Assembly (NCBI RefSeq): GCF_012911895.1
Contig: NZ_JAAXCV010000028.1
Location: 124,001-188,000, forward strand
Direction: 5' to 3'
DNA length: 64,000 nucleotides
Source of the DNA: Bacillus sp. RO3
Lineage (GTDB): Bacteria; Bacillota; Bacilli; Bacillales; Bacillaceae_B
Part shown: one piece after another, positions 27,163 through 38,629 of the stretch
Numbering within the stretch: position 1 is the first letter of the stretch
Layout of the letters: the number at the start of each line of letters is the position of its first letter
Program-made: the position numbers and the translations under genes
The notes under the pieces: model-generated
What the model was told of the DNA's origin: nothing
The model's database searches: none
Seen by the model: the letters and a program-made list of their open reading frames with translations, nothing else

Positions 27163-28932
27163 TCATTCTACATCCAGCGACAAAGACAACTCTTTTAATT
27201 GGTCTTCGCTTACTCCGCCAGGAGCATCCGTTAATACGCAGCTTGCACTTGCCGTTTTCGGGAAGGCAATTGTATCACGAAGATTCGTGCGGCCTGCAAG
27301 GAGCATGACTAAACGGTCAAGCCCAAGCGCGATCCCACCATGTGGAGGCGTTCCGTATTCAAAGGCTTCCAGTAAGAAACCGAATTGCTCTTCTGCCTCT
27401 TCTTTTGAGAATCCTAGTACATGGAACATTTTTTCCTGGATATCACGCTCGTAGATACGAAGTGAACCTCCCCCAAGCTCATATCCGTTTAACACAAGGT
27501 CATACGCTTCTGCACGGACCGAAGCAGGATCTGATTCGAAAAGGTGCAGGTCTTCCCTGACCGGCATGGTGAATGGATGGTGGGCAGCATAATATCGGTT
27601 CTCCCCTTCATCAAACTCAAGCAACGGCCAGTCTGTCACCCATAAGAAGTTGAATTTCGTTTCATCGATCAATTTCAAGTCTTTCCCTAATTTCAAACGG
27701 AGGGCACCAAGAGCATCAGCGACAACAGATTTTTTATCAGCGACAAACAGTAATAAATCCCCTGCTTCAGCACCCGCCGTCGTTGAAATTTGTGAAGCAT
27801 CGTCTTCCGTCACAAATTTAGAGATCGGTCCTTTTAATCCTTCTTCCTCAACCTTTAACCAGGCAAGGCCTTTAGCGCCGTAGCGGGAAACAAATTCAGT
27901 CAGTCCATCGATGTCCTTGCGGGAATACTCGGAAGCTCCGCCTTTTACATTGATCAGTTTCACTTGACCGCCATTTGCAACTGCGCCTTGGAATACTTTA
28001 AACCCTGAGTCTTTTACGACTTCGGATACGTCGATCAGTTCCATTCCGAAGCGTGTGTCCGGTTTGTCTGAACCATAGCGACTCATGGCATCGTCATACG
28101 TCATACGTGGAATCGGCAATGAAACGTTCACTTCTTTCACATCGTTCATGAGCTTCTTCATCATCTCTTCTACAAGGGAGATAATTTGCTCTTTATCCAT
28201 AAAGCTCATTTCCATATCGACCTGTGTGAATTCTGGTTGACGGTCTGCACGAAGGTCTTCATCACGGAAACAGCGAGCAATTTGATAGTAACGGTCAAAG
28301 CCTGACACCATCAATAATTGCTTAAAGATCTGTGGTGATTGAGGCAGGGCATAGAATTCCCCTTTATGAACGCGACTTGGAACCAGATAGTCTCTTGCCC
28401 CTTCAGGCGTGCTTTTCGTCAAGATAGGTGTTTCAACATCCAGGAACCCGTTCTCGTTTAAGAAATTGCGAAAGGAAGTCGTTACATTATGACGCATCTT
28501 GAACGTCTCGATCATCGCAGGACGACGAAGGTCTACATAACGATATTTCAAGCGTACATCTTCAGACACTTCCATCTGATCATCTATCATGAATGGAGGT
28601 GTTTTTGCTTCATTGATTATTTGAACTTCATCTGCCTGAATTTCCACCTTGCCGGTTTTCAGGTTCGGATTGACCGTTCCTTCGCCTCTTGCAACAACTG
28701 TACCTGTCACGCTCAACACATATTCATTACGAATTTTTTCAGCAAGGGCAAGTGCGTCTTCAGATAGATCCGGATTGAAGACGACCTGTACGATCCCCTC
28801 TCTGTCACGAAGGTCGATGAAGATCAAACCGCCTAAGTCCCTTCTCTTTTGAACCCAGCCTTTGATTGTTATTTTCTCACCGATGTATGTTTCTGTTATG
28901 TCTCCACAATATGCCGTTCTCTTTGTCATCAT
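27163..28932 (-). CDS. aspS: Aspartate--tRNA ligase
   Basis: A 589-residue class IIb synthetase of bacterial AspRS type. The OB-fold anticodon domain is at about 5-105 ([23 protein letters not shown]). Next come motif 1 [18 protein letters not shown], motif 2 ([29 protein letters not shown]), the bacterial GAD insertion, and motif 3 ([27 protein letters not shown]). Start: ATG-ATG at 28932/28929, with AAGGAGGAG just upstream; the second ATG has the more usual spacing. It follows hisS by 28 bases and is probably cotranscribed from the T-box leader. Confidence 0.97.
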   Translation of the reverse strand: MMTKRTAYCGDITETYIGEKITIKGWVQKRRDLGGLIFIDLRDREGIVQVVFNPDLSEDALALAEKIRNEYVLSVTGTVVARGEGTVNPNLKTGKVEIQADEVQIINEAKTPPFMIDDQMEVSEDVRLKYRYVDLRRPAMIETFKMRHNVTTSFRNFLNENGFLDVETPILTKSTPEGARDYLVPSRVHKGEFYALPQSPQIFKQLLMVSGFDRYYQIARCFRDEDLRADRQPEFTQVDMEMSFMDKEQIISLVEEMMKKLMNDVKEVNVSLPIPRMTYDDAMSRYGSDKPDTRFGMELIDVSEVVKDSGFKVFQGAVANGGQVKLINVKGGASEYSRKDIDGLTEFVSRYGAKGLAWLKVEEEGLKGPISKFVTEDDASQISTTAGAEAGDLLLFVADKKSVVADALGALRLKLGKDLKLIDETKFNFLWVTDWPLLEFDEGENRYYAAHHPFTMPVREDLHLFESDPASVRAEAYDLVLNGYELGGGSLRIYERDIQEKMFHVLGFSKEEAEEQFGFLLEAFEYGTPPHGGIALGLDRLVMLLAGRTNLRDTIAFPKTASASCVLTDAPGGVSEDQLKELSLSLDVE

Positions 28933-28960
28933 GTTCTCCTCCTTATTCAATCAACGTGTT

Positions 28961-30235
28961 CTATTTACCTAGCTTACTTTTCATCGTTTCGACAAAGTGA
29001 TCAAGACTTACTTCTTCTTGCTCACCTGTAGTCATATCTTTTAGATTGATTTTATTTTCCTGTAATTCGGTGTCGCCGATGACGGCTACATACTTCGCCT
29101 CATAACGGTCAGCTGCTTTAAACTGCCCTTTCACCTTGCGATCGAGATAATCCTTCTCTGAAGAAATGCCGGCTGCTCTCAGGTTATGAAGAAGTTTGAC
29201 TGCATAATCCTTTGCTTCATCCCCTAACGAAACGACAAAGCATTCGACTCCCTGTTCGATAGGGAGTTCCACTTTTTCTGCTTCCAATGCTGACAGAAGT
29301 CGTTCGATACTGAAGGCAAAGCCGATACCGGGAGTTTCAGGTCCTCCGATCATTTCCACCAAACCATTGTATCGCCCTCCTCCACAGAGGGTAGTGATGG
29401 CCCCAAAACCTTCTGCATCACTCATGATTTCAAATGCCGAGTGATTATAATAATCAAGACCGCGGACAAGAGTTGGATCAACAACGAATTCAACATCCAT
29501 AGCCGTTAAGTGTGATTGCACTTTTTCGAAATAGCTCCTCGATTCATCATTTAAGTAATCCAGGATCGATGGTGCAGCAGCCATTAGTTCATGGTCACGA
29601 TCTTTCTTACAATCAAGGATACGGAGTGGATTCTTTTCAAGGCGATTTTGACAGTCCCCGCAGAATTCATTAATCCTCGGCTTAAAGTGATGGATGAGTG
29701 CTTCTCTGTGGGCATTTCTGCTGCCTGCATCTCCAAGACTATTAATGACGAGCTTTAATTGAGTAAGTCCTAATTTCTTATAAATTCCCATGGCGAGTGA
29801 GATTACTTCTGCATCGATTGCTGGATCTTCACTCCCAAGAGCCTCGACTCCGAACTGAACGAATTGACGATAACGTCCAGCCTGCGGTCTCTCATAACGG
29901 AACATCGGGCCCGAGTAGAAGAGCTTGACGGGCTGATTTGGTTGACCGAACATTTTATTTCCCACAAATGACCGAACAACCGATGCGGTCCCTTCAGGGC
30001 GCAGGGCCAGGCTTCTTCCCCCACGATCTTCGAACATATACATTTCCTTTTGGACGATATCCGTCGTATCGCCAACTCCACGTGTAAATAATTCGCTTGC
30101 CTCGAAGATAGGAGTGCGGATTTCTTTATACTGATAGGCGTGACAAAGATTCTTAGCCACTTCCTCTACAAACTGCCACTTTTCTACTTCACCAGGTAGA
30201 ATATCCTGTGTACCTCTTGGAATCTGAATGGACAA
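28961..30235 (-). CDS. hisS: Histidine--tRNA ligase
   Basis: A 424-residue class IIa synthetase. Motifs: [11 protein letters not shown] at the N-terminus, motif 2 [24 protein letters not shown], the His-binding signatures [15 protein letters not shown] and [14 protein letters not shown], motif 3 [12 protein letters not shown], then the HGTP anticodon domain from about 325. The start is TTG at 30235, 7 bases after AGGAGGA. First gene of a hisS-aspS operon behind a T-box. Confidence 0.97.
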   Translation of the reverse strand: MSIQIPRGTQDILPGEVEKWQFVEEVAKNLCHAYQYKEIRTPIFEASELFTRGVGDTTDIVQKEMYMFEDRGGRSLALRPEGTASVVRSFVGNKMFGQPNQPVKLFYSGPMFRYERPQAGRYRQFVQFGVEALGSEDPAIDAEVISLAMGIYKKLGLTQLKLVINSLGDAGSRNAHREALIHHFKPRINEFCGDCQNRLEKNPLRILDCKKDRDHELMAAAPSILDYLNDESRSYFEKVQSHLTAMDVEFVVDPTLVRGLDYYNHSAFEIMSDAEGFGAITTLCGGGRYNGLVEMIGGPETPGIGFAFSIERLLSALEAEKVELPIEQGVECFVVSLGDEAKDYAVKLLHNLRAAGISSEKDYLDRKVKGQFKAADRYEAKYVAVIGDTELQENKINLKDMTTGEQEEVSLDHFVETMKSKLGK

Positions 30236-30274
30236 GTTGATTTCCTCCTTTTATAAGCACATGATTTATGTAAA

Positions 30275-30545
30275 CAAAAAAAGCCCTCAGTCCCTTGTAT
30301 ACGATACAAGGGACGAGAGCTGTTATTCCCGTGGTGCCACCCTAATTGAAGTCTAGTCAGACTTCCACTTAACCAGTTAACGCCTGGTACGTCCATCTCC
30401 TACTAAAGAAACTCTTTCAGAGCGGAACCTCCCGAGTGTTCATTCACTAAGTCACATTGTAGAAACGCTCTCAGCCAAGGCATTTCCTCTCTTTACACGT
30501 GGGGTTTAGCTACTATGCTCGATCAACGGTATAATTAAATGTTAT
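30275..30545 (-). promoter_or_regulatory. T-box leader of hisS-aspS
   Basis: The antiterminator element AGGGTGGCACCACGG is on the minus strand at 30328-30343. It is followed by the terminator stem AGCTCTCGTCCCTTGTATC / GATACAAGGGACTGAGGGCT plus T7 (30275-30321). The upstream part has the stem I region with a GAGAGC distal-loop motif. A CAC (His) codon at 30436-30438 in GAACACTC is the best specifier candidate. A GAC (Asp) also occurs upstream, in TGTGACTTAG, so specificity is not certain. Confidence 0.92.
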
Positions 30546-30557
30546 TTTATTTCTATA

Positions 30558-30586
30558 ATGATACGGATGCCATTCGTCCATGTCAA
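30558..30586 (-). promoter_or_regulatory. Sigma-A promoter of hisS-aspS
   Basis: TTGACA (30581-30586) and TATCAT (30558-30563), 17-base spacing on the minus strand, immediately upstream of the T-box leader and 20 bases after the small upstream gene. Confidence 0.82.
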
Positions 30587-30605
30587 GAGGAGAAAGAAAA
30601 TTTCG

Positions 30606-30758
30606 TTATGATCTTTCCATTTTCTTTTTCAGCAGCCTGACTTCTTTCAGTGATAATCCAAATTCAGAAGCAAGCTCCACATTCAAAGCATTTTTCTCCC
30701 GTTCCAGAAACTGGTGAAAATCCACACCGAACAGTTGATTATCACCATTTGCGTTCAT
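30606..30758 (-). CDS. Small conserved protein with sigma-factor-like helix (YrzK-like)
   Basis: A 50-residue product from an ATG at 30758, preceded by AAAAAGGG at rather short spacing. The second half (LNVELASEFGLSLKEVRLLKKKMERS) reads like a short helix-turn-helix, and such proteins are often labelled RNA polymerase sigma-70-like. It is composed like a real gene and sits where B. subtilis has a small yrz gene between hisS and yrvJ. The hisS promoter starts just downstream. Function unknown. Confidence 0.62.
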   Translation of the reverse strand: MNANGDNQLFGVDFHQFLEREKNALNVELASEFGLSLKEVRLLKKKMERS

Positions 30759-31006
30759 AAACCCTTTTTCACTTGACCTCAAACTTCATCATCCTTTCAG
30801 AACATTCCTTAACTCTATCTTTTCCAATTCCCTGTTTTTTTTTCGTTTTGGAGGAATTTTATTTTTTTTATCGTATTAAAAACGTAAGGATGTTTGCAGG
30901 AGTTTGTATGACATTGTGTTTCAATCCGAAGAAAATTACATAATGGTTGAATATCCCGAAGGAATCATCCGATATAAACAGGGGTGTTTGTATTTCCAAG
31001 CAGGAG

Positions 31007-32755
31007 GTGAAGGAAATCAAGAAAATAATCGCAACGATACTGATTGTGCTCATGATATTCCCAATGGTGACCCATGAAGCTGATGATGTCTATGCAGAAT
31101 CAGGGAAGGTTACGATCAGTGCTTCGACTCTGAATGTGCGTACAGGCCCTGGACTCAGTTATCCCGTATTGAAGAAGGTACACAAAGGGGAAGAGTATCG
31201 TATCGTGGACACACAAAAGGATTGGTATAAAGTCGATACCGGCAGTGGAGAAGGCTGGGTTGCTGAATGGCTCGTTTCAGTAGAATCTTCTTCTGGGGAA
31301 GCTTCCCGCATGAGTGAAGGACAGGTAAACACTGATGGCCTTCGTGTCAGAACAGGTCCCGATACCTCTGAAGAAATCGTGACGGTTTTAAACAGTGGTG
31401 ATCATGTAACCGTCAGGGAAGCAGAGGGAGACTGGCTCTTCGTCAAATGGGACAATGGCAGCGGCTGGGTTCACAGACAATACGTCACAGAGGGTAGTTC
31501 CGGTTCTTCACCTACGAAAAAGAGGAAGAATGAACAAGGGATCATCACCGACAATTCCCTTAATGTCCGCACGTCCCCTTCCCTTCACAGTCAGGTGCTC
31601 GGAGTATTGAATAAAGGGGATCAGGTAGAAGTAACAGGAAGTGTCAGCGGCTGGTATGAGATTACATTCGGCAGTGACAAAGCCTGGGTGAGCGAAAAAT
31701 ACGTTGAGTTCTCCCCAAGCTCTACAGAAGAGCCGGCATGGCCTTCATCCTCAGACCTTATAGGAATCATAACAGTACATTCCTTGAATGTAAGGGATCA
31801 AACCTCCTTGAACGGGCGTGTGGTGGGCAAAGTATCCAAGGGGGAGAAATATCCCATCTTACAAGAGGAAAACAATTGGTATCAAATAAAGTTATCAAAT
31901 GGAAAAAAAGGCTGGGTAGCCGGTTGGTATGTACAAAAAACCGTTACGGCTTCCGCACATGAAGGGGAAACTTCATCCCAAAAAGAAAAGGTTACGATTC
32001 TCTATAACGGCACCAACATCAGAAGTGAAGCAAATACCCAGGCTCGTGTGATTGGTCGAGGCTCCAGCGGGGATGTCTTCCAGGTCATAAGCAAAGACGG
32101 AGATTGGTACGAAATCAAATTGGCTGATGGGACAAGAGGCTTCGTTGCCGGATGGGTCGTATCCATACGATCCAGTTCTGGTGAGAATACCACTCTTTCA
32201 CGTACCAAAAAAGGTGGATTACAAGATAAAGTGGTGGTCATCGATCCGGGGCATGGAGGCCGGGATAGTGGCACAACCGGAGCAAGCGGGACGTTGGAAA
32301 AGCTCCTTACCATGAGGACCGGGGAACTCCTCGCAGAAAAGCTGAAAAGCGCAGGTGCTGAAGTGGTCCTGACAAGGAAAAACGACGAATACTTATCATT
32401 GCCGTCAAGGGTATCATTATCCCATTATTATCAGGCAGATGCGTTTATCAGTATTCATTTTGACAGCATTATGGATTCGTCCATCGTCGGGCATACCACC
32501 TTCTACTATCAGAGTCATCAGAAAGAACTGGCAGAAAATATCCATGGAAGCCTGGCGGATCGATTGCCGACCAGAGACCGGGGTGTACGGACTGGGGATT
32601 ATCACGTGATTCGTGAAAACAACCAGCCTGCCGTCCTTTTGGAACTGGGATTCTTAAGTAACCCGGCTGAAGAAGCAAATGTGAATACACAGTATTTTCA
32701 AGAACTGGCAGCAACAGCGATCTATCATGGTTTAGGAGACTATTTTTCTGACTGA
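31007..32755 (+). CDS. yrvJ: N-acetylmuramoyl-L-alanine amidase with five SH3b domains (YrvJ)
   Basis: A secreted cell-wall amidase of about 580 residues. A signal peptide (KKIIATILIVLMIFPMVTHEADDVYA) is followed by five SH3b wall-binding repeats, each with an LNVRTGPG-type core and a GWV end motif, at about 30-90, 105-160, 180-240, 255-315 and 340-400. Amidase_3 domain: VVVIDPGHGGRDSG (zinc His), FISIHFDS (second His) and LLELGFLSN with the catalytic Glu. The GTG at 31007 overlaps AGGAGG, while an ATC at 31016 lies exactly 8 bases after it and begins the signal peptide directly; the true start may be that ATC. Confidence 0.93.
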   Translation: MKEIKKIIATILIVLMIFPMVTHEADDVYAESGKVTISASTLNVRTGPGLSYPVLKKVHKGEEYRIVDTQKDWYKVDTGSGEGWVAEWLVSVESSSGEASRMSEGQVNTDGLRVRTGPDTSEEIVTVLNSGDHVTVREAEGDWLFVKWDNGSGWVHRQYVTEGSSGSSPTKKRKNEQGIITDNSLNVRTSPSLHSQVLGVLNKGDQVEVTGSVSGWYEITFGSDKAWVSEKYVEFSPSSTEEPAWPSSSDLIGIITVHSLNVRDQTSLNGRVVGKVSKGEKYPILQEENNWYQIKLSNGKKGWVAGWYVQKTVTASAHEGETSSQKEKVTILYNGTNIRSEANTQARVIGRGSSGDVFQVISKDGDWYEIKLADGTRGFVAGWVVSIRSSSGENTTLSRTKKGGLQDKVVVIDPGHGGRDSGTTGASGTLEKLLTMRTGELLAEKLKSAGAEVVLTRKNDEYLSLPSRVSLSHYYQADAFISIHFDSIMDSSIVGHTTFYYQSHQKELAENIHGSLADRLPTRDRGVRTGDYHVIRENNQPAVLLELGFLSNPAEEANVNTQYFQELAATAIYHGLGDYFSD

Positions 32756-32756
32756 A

Positions 32757-32791
32757 CGAAAGAGCCGATCCATCTGGGATCGGCTCTTTTT
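32757..32791. terminator. Bidirectional terminator between yrvJ and dtd
   Basis: AAAGAGCCGATCC and GGGATCGGCTCTTTTT form a strong stem with a 4-base loop, T-rich on the plus strand and A-rich on the left. The genes on either side converge here. Confidence 0.93.
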
Positions 32792-33230
32792 ATTTACTCT
32801 CTATTATTAACGTAACGGGACCATCATTTGTTAAGCTCACGTCCATCATGGCACCGAATACGCCGGTTTCCACCTTGATACCTTTTTCCCTCAAGACCTT
32901 ATTAAAGTATTCATAAAGAGAATGCGCCTGATCGGGCTTTGCAGCATTCATGAAGTTCGGTCTTCTCCCCTTACGGCAGTCACCATACAGGGTGAATTGA
33001 GAGACGGAGAGAATGTCCCCACCTACATCAAGAAGGGAATGATTCATCTTTCCCTCTTCATCTTCAAAGATACGGAGGTTACCTACCTTATCCGCAACAT
33101 ATCGGGCGTCTTCCTCTGTATCTTCGTGGGTGATGCCCACGAGCACCACAGCACCAGACCTGATGGCACCTTTTACTTCTCCATCAACAGTGACAGAGGC
33201 TTCTTTACTTCTTTGCAGTACAACTTTCAT
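32790..33230 (-). CDS. dtd: D-aminoacyl-tRNA deacylase
   Basis: Dtd removes D-amino acids (and glycine from tRNA-Ala) from mischarged tRNA. The 146-residue protein has both family motifs: [19 protein letters not shown] near 78-96 and the Gly-cisPro motif in [11 protein letters not shown] at the C-terminus. AAAGGAGA precedes the ATG. It follows rel by 13 bases, as in B. subtilis. Confidence 0.97.
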   Translation of the reverse strand: MKVVLQRSKEASVTVDGEVKGAIRSGAVVLVGITHEDTEEDARYVADKVGNLRIFEDEEGKMNHSLLDVGGDILSVSQFTLYGDCRKGRRPNFMNAAKPDQAHSLYEYFNKVLREKGIKVETGVFGAMMDVSLTNDGPVTLIIESK

Positions 33231-33243
33231 AAAGAAATCTCCT

Positions 33244-35433
33244 TTAGTTCATTATCCTTCTTACAGCATAAATATCTGATATTTGCTTAATCCGCTCCAC
33301 GACTTTATGCAAGTGGGAAATATTATGAATCGAAATCGACATATTAATGGTGGCCACTTTATTTCGATCTGATTTTCCGCTTACAGCAGATATATTTGTC
33401 TTCGTTTCGTTTACCGCCTGAAGAACCTCATTTAACAGTCCTCTGCGATCGTAACCGGAGATTTCGATATCCACATTATATTCTTTTCGGTCATTTCGAT
33501 CACTTTCCCAAGAAACCGGAATGAGACGCTGTTCTACTCCATCTGCCATAACGTTTGTGCAGTCAGCTCGATGCACTGAAACACCACGGCCTTTTGTAAT
33601 GAACCCTACGATTTCATCTCCTGGAACAGGGCTGCAGCAACGGGATAAACGGATCAACAGATTGTCAATGCCCTCGACCTGGACCCCCGCATCTTTCTTG
33701 CGTTTGACTGGTTGAGCATTTAATTCCTTCATCGTTTCTTCAAGGCTGTCTTCCTGTTCACGTTTCTTTCTGTCTTTCTCTGTCAGGCGATTGGCTATTT
33801 GAGCCGCAGTGATCCCGTTGTAACCAACGGCCGCATACATGTCTTCTTCATTTGAGAAATTAAACTTCTCAAATACACGTTTAATGTTTTCAAGAGTAAG
33901 GATTTCTTTCACATCGAAATCTTGATTCTTGATTTCTTTCTCTACTAAATCCCGGCCTTTTTCGATGTTTTCTTCTCTTCTCTGCTTTTTGAAGAATTGT
34001 TTGATCTTATTCTTCGCCTGGGATGTCTGGGCAAGCTTCAGCCAATCCTGACTTGGACCGTAAGAATGCTTGGACGTGAGGATTTCAACAATATCCCCTG
34101 TTTTCAATTTATAATCAAGAGTGACCATTTTTCCATTGACCTTGGCACCGATCGTCTTATTTCCGATTTCCGAGTGAATTCGATAAGAGAAGTCAATCGG
34201 CACGGAACCTGAAGGAAGCTCAAGGACATCTCCTTTAGGTGTAAATACAAAGACCATATCGGAAAAGAGATCAATTTTCAGGGACTCCATGAACTCTTCC
34301 GCATTGGCAGATTCATTCTGGAACTCCAATATCTCCCTGAACCAGGAAAGCTTTTTCTCGAAAGAAACGGGCTCGTTGGCTTCTTTTCCTTCCTTATATG
34401 CCCAGTGGGCCGCAACCCCATACTCGGCAATTTGATGCATTTCAAGCGTCCTGATCTGCACTTCAAGAGGATCCCCTTTTGGGCCGATGACAGTTGTATG
34501 AAGAGACTGATACATATTCGGCTTCGGCATGGCGATATAATCCTTGAACCGGCCAGGCATTGGCTTCCAGCAGGTATGAACGATTCCTAAAACGGCATAG
34601 CAGTCCTTGATGCTATCGACCACTACACGAACTGCCAACAGATCATATATCTCATTGAACTGCTTGTTTTGAAGAGCCATTTTGCGATAAATGCTATAAA
34701 TGTGTTTAGGACGACCGGAAATTTCCGCTGTGATTTTCACATCGCCTAATTTATCCTTCACCTCATTCACAACATCTTCCAAATACTCTTCGCGCTCTGC
34801 ACGCTTCTTCTTCATCAGGTTAACGATCCGGTAATATTGCTGAGGGTTTAAATACCTCAATGAAGTATCTTCAAGTTCCCACTTGATCTTAGATATCCCT
34901 AATCGATGTGCCAACGGAGCGAAAATTTCCAGTGTTTCATTGGCAATTCTCCGCTGTTTTTCCTGGGGCAGATGTTTCAACGTTCTCATATTATGCAGAC
35001 GGTCTGCCAACTTAATGAGGATGACACGGATGTCCTGAGCCATGGCTACAAACATTTTCCTGTGATTTTCAGCCTGCTGCTCTTCCTGAGATTTGTATTT
35101 AATCTTTCCGAGTTTCGTGACTCCATCTACGAGCATAGCCACTTCTGCATTGAAAGCTTCTTCGATTTCCCCAAGAGATGTGCCGGTATCTTCCACGACG
35201 TCATGAAGAAAACCGGCAGCTACTGTTGCCGGGTCCATTTCCAGATCAGCCAAAATCCCTGCTACCTGAATGGGATGGATGATATAGGGTTCCCCCGATT
35301 TCCGGTACTGTTCACTATGGGCATCCCTTGCATACTCATAGGCTTTCTGGACCATGCCTACATGCTCATCGTTTAAATATTCTCTTGTTTTATCTATAAC
35401 CTGTTCAGGGGTTAGTACTTGATCTTTAGACAT
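33244..35433 (-). CDS. relA: Bifunctional (p)ppGpp synthetase/hydrolase Rel
   Basis: A 729-residue long RSH enzyme. The HD hydrolase domain is intact (FLHDVVEDT near 76-84, RLHNMRTL), so it should both make and degrade (p)ppGpp. The synthetase domain has [22 protein letters not shown] and [24 protein letters not shown] ([25 protein letters not shown]), zinc-finger ([18 protein letters not shown]) and C-terminal ACT domains follow. Start ATG at 35433, 9 bases after AAAGGTG; an in-frame GTG four codons earlier is inside that site. Confidence 0.97.
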   Translation of the reverse strand: MSKDQVLTPEQVIDKTREYLNDEHVGMVQKAYEYARDAHSEQYRKSGEPYIIHPIQVAGILADLEMDPATVAAGFLHDVVEDTGTSLGEIEEAFNAEVAMLVDGVTKLGKIKYKSQEEQQAENHRKMFVAMAQDIRVILIKLADRLHNMRTLKHLPQEKQRRIANETLEIFAPLAHRLGISKIKWELEDTSLRYLNPQQYYRIVNLMKKKRAEREEYLEDVVNEVKDKLGDVKITAEISGRPKHIYSIYRKMALQNKQFNEIYDLLAVRVVVDSIKDCYAVLGIVHTCWKPMPGRFKDYIAMPKPNMYQSLHTTVIGPKGDPLEVQIRTLEMHQIAEYGVAAHWAYKEGKEANEPVSFEKKLSWFREILEFQNESANAEEFMESLKIDLFSDMVFVFTPKGDVLELPSGSVPIDFSYRIHSEIGNKTIGAKVNGKMVTLDYKLKTGDIVEILTSKHSYGPSQDWLKLAQTSQAKNKIKQFFKKQRREENIEKGRDLVEKEIKNQDFDVKEILTLENIKRVFEKFNFSNEEDMYAAVGYNGITAAQIANRLTEKDRKKREQEDSLEETMKELNAQPVKRKKDAGVQVEGIDNLLIRLSRCCSPVPGDEIVGFITKGRGVSVHRADCTNVMADGVEQRLIPVSWESDRNDRKEYNVDIEISGYDRRGLLNEVLQAVNETKTNISAVSGKSDRNKVATINMSISIHNISHLHKVVERIKQISDIYAVRRIMN

Positions 35434-35558
35434 GATCAGAATCACCTTTGTATTTTAATATATTTCAATCGTCTCCGATTTTAATGATTGTTACTATTAT
35501 CAAAAAAAAACAGGGTTATGTAAAGGGGTTAGAGTAAAATTCTCAGAAATCATCTATT

Positions 35559-35578
35559 TTTGTCGATATTTGTCGATA
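35559..35578 (+). promoter_or_regulatory. Tandem TTTGTCGATA pair (possible Spo0A-type boxes)
   Basis: TTTGTCGATA occurs twice head to tail with a 10-base period, about 125 bases upstream of the rel start. TGTCGA is the core of the Spo0A box (TGTCGAA), and 10-base tandem spacing is known at Spo0A sites. The last base differs from consensus, so this is speculative. Confidence 0.3.
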
Positions 35579-35615
35579 CTGGAAGTGACTTCAACACCCC
35601 TCCTCTAAAATAAAA

Positions 35616-35655
35616 ATAAGGGCTGACATTCAAAACCAGATGTCAGTCCCTTACG
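35616..35655 (-). terminator. Terminator after apt
   Basis: AAGGGACTGACAT and ATGTCAGCCCTT pair around TGGTTTTGA, followed by ATTTTTATTTT on the minus strand, about 50 bases after the apt stop. Confidence 0.88.
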
Positions 35656-35704
35656 TTAAAGTATATCAGATAGTATTTACGTATAGTAGAATCAATAAAC
35701 CAAA

Positions 35705-36217
35705 TTAGTATTGCATTAATGTAAGAATATCATAGTTGTCCAGCTTGTCGCGTCCATCCAGGTAGGTCAGTTCGATTAAGAATGCCGTACCCGCTACGAT
35801 TCCACCCAGTTCTTCCACAAGCTTGATCGTTGCTTCGATCGTACCGCCTGTTGCCAGTAAGTCATCGGTAATCAGGACTCGTTGGCCTGGCTTGATGGCA
35901 TCTTTATGGATCGTCAGAGCATCTTTACCATATTCTAAACCGTATTCTTTCTGAATCGTTTCACGAGGTAACTTACCAGGTTTACGAACAGGAGCAAATC
36001 CTACTCCAAGTGCATAAGCCACCGGGCAGCCAATGATGAAACCTCTCGCCTCTGGTCCTACTACAAGGTCGATTTGTTTTTCTTTTGCATATTCGACAAT
36101 TTGATCCGTAGCGTATCTATAAGCCTCACCATTATCCATCAATGTCGTGATGTCTTTAAACTTAATTCCTTCTTTCGGCCAATCCTCAACGATTGTAACA
36201 TACTGTTTTAAGTCCAT
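35705..36217 (-). CDS. apt: Adenine phosphoribosyltransferase
   Basis: Converts adenine and PRPP to AMP in purine salvage. The 170-residue length is standard. The PRPP-binding motif [16 protein letters not shown] is at about 119-134; [18 protein letters not shown] and [20 protein letters not shown] are family segments. Its start lies inside the 3' end of recJ (10-base overlap), with GAGGAGG 10 bases upstream, so translation is coupled to recJ. Confidence 0.97.
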   Translation of the reverse strand: MDLKQYVTIVEDWPKEGIKFKDITTLMDNGEAYRYATDQIVEYAKEKQIDLVVGPEARGFIIGCPVAYALGVGFAPVRKPGKLPRETIQKEYGLEYGKDALTIHKDAIKPGQRVLITDDLLATGGTIEATIKLVEELGGIVAGTAFLIELTYLDGRDKLDNYDILTLMQY

Positions 36218-38571
36218 GCTTTTGCTTCCTCCTCAATTGTAACAGACTCTTTTATCCTTTCATTAAACCAAGTCTTCAACTCTTGATAGGAAGAATATAA
36301 CAATTCGTTTTCAAGCTCGTATTGTTGTTGCTTCTTCTGGTATGTTAAAGATTCAGAAAGATCTTTCTTGGTTTTCTCAGGATTAAGAGAAATAAATCCA
36401 TTCACTATTGTAACAAATCTCAAATCAAAAAACACCTGCGACATGAAATCGATTGTTTCTTTTGACCATCCTTTGTATTTTGCCAGGTCGTCACCGTGTT
36501 TATTTAAATCGAACGACCCGCGCTTCGTTAAAAATCCATAATACCACTTAAAATGATCCCGTGTTGGCATTGTACTGAAGAAATGATCCTCTTCCTGATA
36601 GAAATGGGCATAAATCCGATGCGGTCTCCCTTTCTTCAGCAGCTCTTCAAGAAGCGGTTTGGAAGTAGGCAGATCCAAAAGCACTAGACTAGCCTTTTCC
36701 GTTGTCACACCTTCAAGGGAAGATACATCCTCAAGGTGTATCACATCTTCACTTTCTAGGTTCAACTTCTTTACAGTGGTTGATTGGAAACAGATGATTT
36801 TTTTGTTCTGTTCGGGAATAAGCTCATTCCATTTATGAACTTGTTTAATCCCCCTGACATCAAATAATTGCCAATGATCAATCTTCACATCATTCAAGAA
36901 AATCTGAGGCTTCTTTCGGTTGTTCCATTCATTAATGGATAGCTCACCAATCACAGAGGCAGTGGAAAAAGGAGTCATGTGATCAGCAAGTTCACCTAAT
37001 CCGAAACCGACACCGTCCACTTGAACACCATTGTCTTCCAAGACGAGCTTCAAATGATTCTGTGCAGATCCAATTTTCTTATAGTGTCCAATGCTCACAT
37101 CATCGATCATCCACTTCGGTTTTGGATTATGCATGCCGAAAGGAGCCAGAAGCTGAAGCTTTTCAATGGATTCTACTGAAATTTCGTCTACCGTAACGGA
37201 AGCATCAAGCTTGGTGACCGGTATAAAATCTTCATCCGTCAGTTCAGTGGAGGCAAGGTCATTCAACCGATTTCTTAACTGGTCTACATCGTTTAACTGT
37301 AAAGTCATTCCTGCTGCCATGGGGTGTCCCCCGAAATGAGGCAGAATATCCCGGCAGGTGGATAAGTTCTTGAACAAATCGAAGCCTGCAATACTTCTCG
37401 CCGACCCTTTGGCCGTCCCTTTCTCCGAATCAAAGCTGAGGACGATGGTCGGCCTGTAGAATCGGTCCACCAAACGTGAAGCGACGATCCCAACCACTCC
37501 CGGGTTCCATCCTTCTTTTCCAATGACGAGGACCCGGTTATCGTGAAGAGGATACTCATTTTCCACCATCTCAACCGCTTCTTCTGTCATTTGCGATACG
37601 ATCGCCTGTCTTTCTTTATTGATGTTGTCAATTTCTTCAGCAAGGGCCTTCGCTTCCTCTTGATCTTCTGTGAGCATGAGGTCGACAGCAGGGTCTGCAT
37701 CCCCAAGGCGCCCAACGGCATTAATGCGGGGAGCGATCATGAACCCGATCGATTCCTCCGTCATTTCTTGCTGCTGGACATTGGCAATTTTACACAATGC
37801 TTTTATCCCGAGGCGGTTTGAAACCTTAAGTTGGGATATCCCACGCTTTGCCAGCAGACGATTTTCCCCTCGGAGTGGAACCAGATCGGCAATCGTCCCG
37901 ATGGCAGCCAGGTCAAGAAGGTGGACAGGTAGTTCACCATAAAGGGCGTGTGCCAATTTAAACGCAACCCCCACACCTGCCAGCTCTCCAAATGGATACG
38001 TGGTCCCTTCGACCTTGGGATGGAGCAGAGCTAAAGCCGGAGGCAATTCCGGACCAGGTTCATGGTGATCTGTAATGATCAAATCCATTTCCAATTCCTC
38101 AGCCAACTTTGCCTCATTCACCGCTGATATTCCAGTATCCACTGTAATGATAAGCGTAAACCCTTCATCCTTTGCCCAGCGGAAGGCTCCTTCATTCGGA
38201 CCGTATCCTTCGCTGAAGCGGTTTGGTATATAGAACTCCACATCTGCCCCCAGGTCCCTTAACACTGTCATCAAAACAGACGTACTGCTGACGCCATCAG
38301 CATCATAGTCCCCGTAAACGAGAATCCTTTCTCCTCGTTCAATGGCTGTATGGATTCTTTCTGTTGCTTTCTTCATATCCTCAAATAAGAAAGGATCGTG
38401 AAATGTTTCACCTGTATCAAATAAAAAATTCCGGGCTTCTTCTACATCATCCAAGTCCCGGTTGATCAATAATTTCGCCACTAGTGCAGGTACTTTAAGT
38501 TCATTTGCCAATTGTGCTATTTTTTGCTGGTCTGATTCTGTCATCATCCAACGTGTTTTTGAGTTTAACAT
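36208..38571 (-). CDS. recJ: Single-stranded-DNA-specific exonuclease RecJ
   Basis: A 787-residue 5'-3' exonuclease used in recombination and mismatch repair. DHH-family motifs: [15 protein letters not shown] near 86, DTG in [15 protein letters not shown] (motif III DHH), and HPK. The DHHA1 region has [14 protein letters not shown], and an OB-fold follows. The last 220 residues match the extended Bacillus C-terminal domain (family YrvE). GAGGGGTG precedes the ATG. Confidence 0.95.
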   Translation of the reverse strand: MLNSKTRWMMTESDQQKIAQLANELKVPALVAKLLINRDLDDVEEARNFLFDTGETFHDPFLFEDMKKATERIHTAIERGERILVYGDYDADGVSSTSVLMTVLRDLGADVEFYIPNRFSEGYGPNEGAFRWAKDEGFTLIITVDTGISAVNEAKLAEELEMDLIITDHHEPGPELPPALALLHPKVEGTTYPFGELAGVGVAFKLAHALYGELPVHLLDLAAIGTIADLVPLRGENRLLAKRGISQLKVSNRLGIKALCKIANVQQQEMTEESIGFMIAPRINAVGRLGDADPAVDLMLTEDQEEAKALAEEIDNINKERQAIVSQMTEEAVEMVENEYPLHDNRVLVIGKEGWNPGVVGIVASRLVDRFYRPTIVLSFDSEKGTAKGSARSIAGFDLFKNLSTCRDILPHFGGHPMAAGMTLQLNDVDQLRNRLNDLASTELTDEDFIPVTKLDASVTVDEISVESIEKLQLLAPFGMHNPKPKWMIDDVSIGHYKKIGSAQNHLKLVLEDNGVQVDGVGFGLGELADHMTPFSTASVIGELSINEWNNRKKPQIFLNDVKIDHWQLFDVRGIKQVHKWNELIPEQNKKIICFQSTTVKKLNLESEDVIHLEDVSSLEGVTTEKASLVLLDLPTSKPLLEELLKKGRPHRIYAHFYQEEDHFFSTMPTRDHFKWYYGFLTKRGSFDLNKHGDDLAKYKGWSKETIDFMSQVFFDLRFVTIVNGFISLNPEKTKKDLSESLTYQKKQQQYELENELLYSSYQELKTWFNERIKESVTIEEEAKAWT

Positions 38572-38629
38572 ACGTTCACCCCTCAGCCTTACTCATTATA
38601 CAAAAAGCAAGGGGTGGTTTCAATCTTAT

